Position numbers and translations under genes: made by a program. From an uncultured Parabacteroides sp. (lineage in GTDB: Bacteria; Bacteroidota; Bacteroidia; Bacteroidales; Tannerellaceae), in the NCBI GenBank assembly GCA_900541965.1, contig UQLN01000023.1, forward strand, positions 1 through 64,000: DNA of 64,000 nt, in the 5' to 3' direction. The notes beneath the pieces are model-generated. The model was not told the DNA's origin and made no database searches. It saw only the letters and a program-made list of their open reading frames with translations. This document shows positions 63,883 through 64,000 of this stretch, piece by piece. Every line of letters starts with the position of its first letter. Position 1 is the first letter of the stretch.

Positions 63883-64000
63883 AAATATTATTAAACTGAT
63901 ATATTTTTTAATATAAAACAGATGAAATTATCCCTTCTACCGTTCCTTTTTTACTTAGTACTATAAGAACTGTAGGTAAGTATTTATTCTCAATTGATAG
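63883..64000. other. AT-rich end of window, no gene seen
   Basis: The last bases upstream of the sigma factor gene contain its probable promoter, but no clear TAnnTTTG box was found. Confidence 0.3.

Overview
The window looks like the chromosome of a gut Bacteroidales bacterium, most like Parabacteroides or Bacteroides. The signs are moderate to low GC, -7 promoter boxes of the form TAnnTTTG instead of a TATAAT box, weak Shine-Dalgarno sequences, many secreted glycoside hydrolases and a FecI-like sigma factor. No genus can be fixed from the sequence alone. There is no CRISPR array, rRNA, prophage or intact insertion sequence, only a fragment of an ISL3-type transposase.

Layout. 1-2162: the end of a tRNA-Arg, two small stress-type envelope proteins and a methyltransferase. 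2600-18720: the most unusual part. A GH38 and a GH92 alpha-mannosidase lie on the plus strand. Facing them on the minus strand is an apparent operon of a frameshifted GH38, a FucP-like MFS transporter, a URO-D-type methyltransferase, a corrinoid protein, a second URO-D-type methyltransferase, a cupin, and a CobW GTPase fused to a MetH-activation-like domain. A LacI-family regulator sits upstream. Matching LacI-type operators (around TTAACCGGTTCAA) lie before the plus-strand mannosidases, before the minus-strand operon and before lacI. My inference is one regulon that degrades mannosides and removes methyl groups through a corrinoid protein, for example from O-methylated mannose.

18880-25500: transposase fragment, a hydrolase/ECF sigma/membrane protein operon, an AT-rich FRG-NACHT pair that is a candidate anti-phage system, and a GH33 sialidase. 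25500-34200: DUF3788 protein, a sugar acetyltransferase-GNAT fusion, MGMT, a second GH92, flavodoxin, a DoxDA-like protein and a GH172 enzyme. 34370-40910: an RND efflux operon (TolC, pump, adaptor) and a membrane-anchored nuclease. 41000-52570: an L-rhamnose island with rhaB-rhaA-rhaT-rhaD, two GH78-type alpha-L-rhamnosidases, a divergent AraC regulator and a GH127-like enzyme. 53300-64000: housekeeping and accessory genes (SDR, amino acid permease, GtrA, porin-like protein, C69 dipeptidase, NhaD antiporter, endonuclease IV, thioesterase, pyruvoyl-dependent arginine decarboxylase, superoxide dismutase, ECF sigma factor).

Between genes there is a second unusual signal. Two diverged copies of a roughly 600-base non-coding element (8108-8695, and inverted at 27680-28298) share the same architecture: five degenerate 21-22 base direct repeats, three AT-rich palindromes around CATATATG, and a long GC-rich hairpin. 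Parts of it recur alone at 34259, 53103 and 56325. I do not recognise this element.
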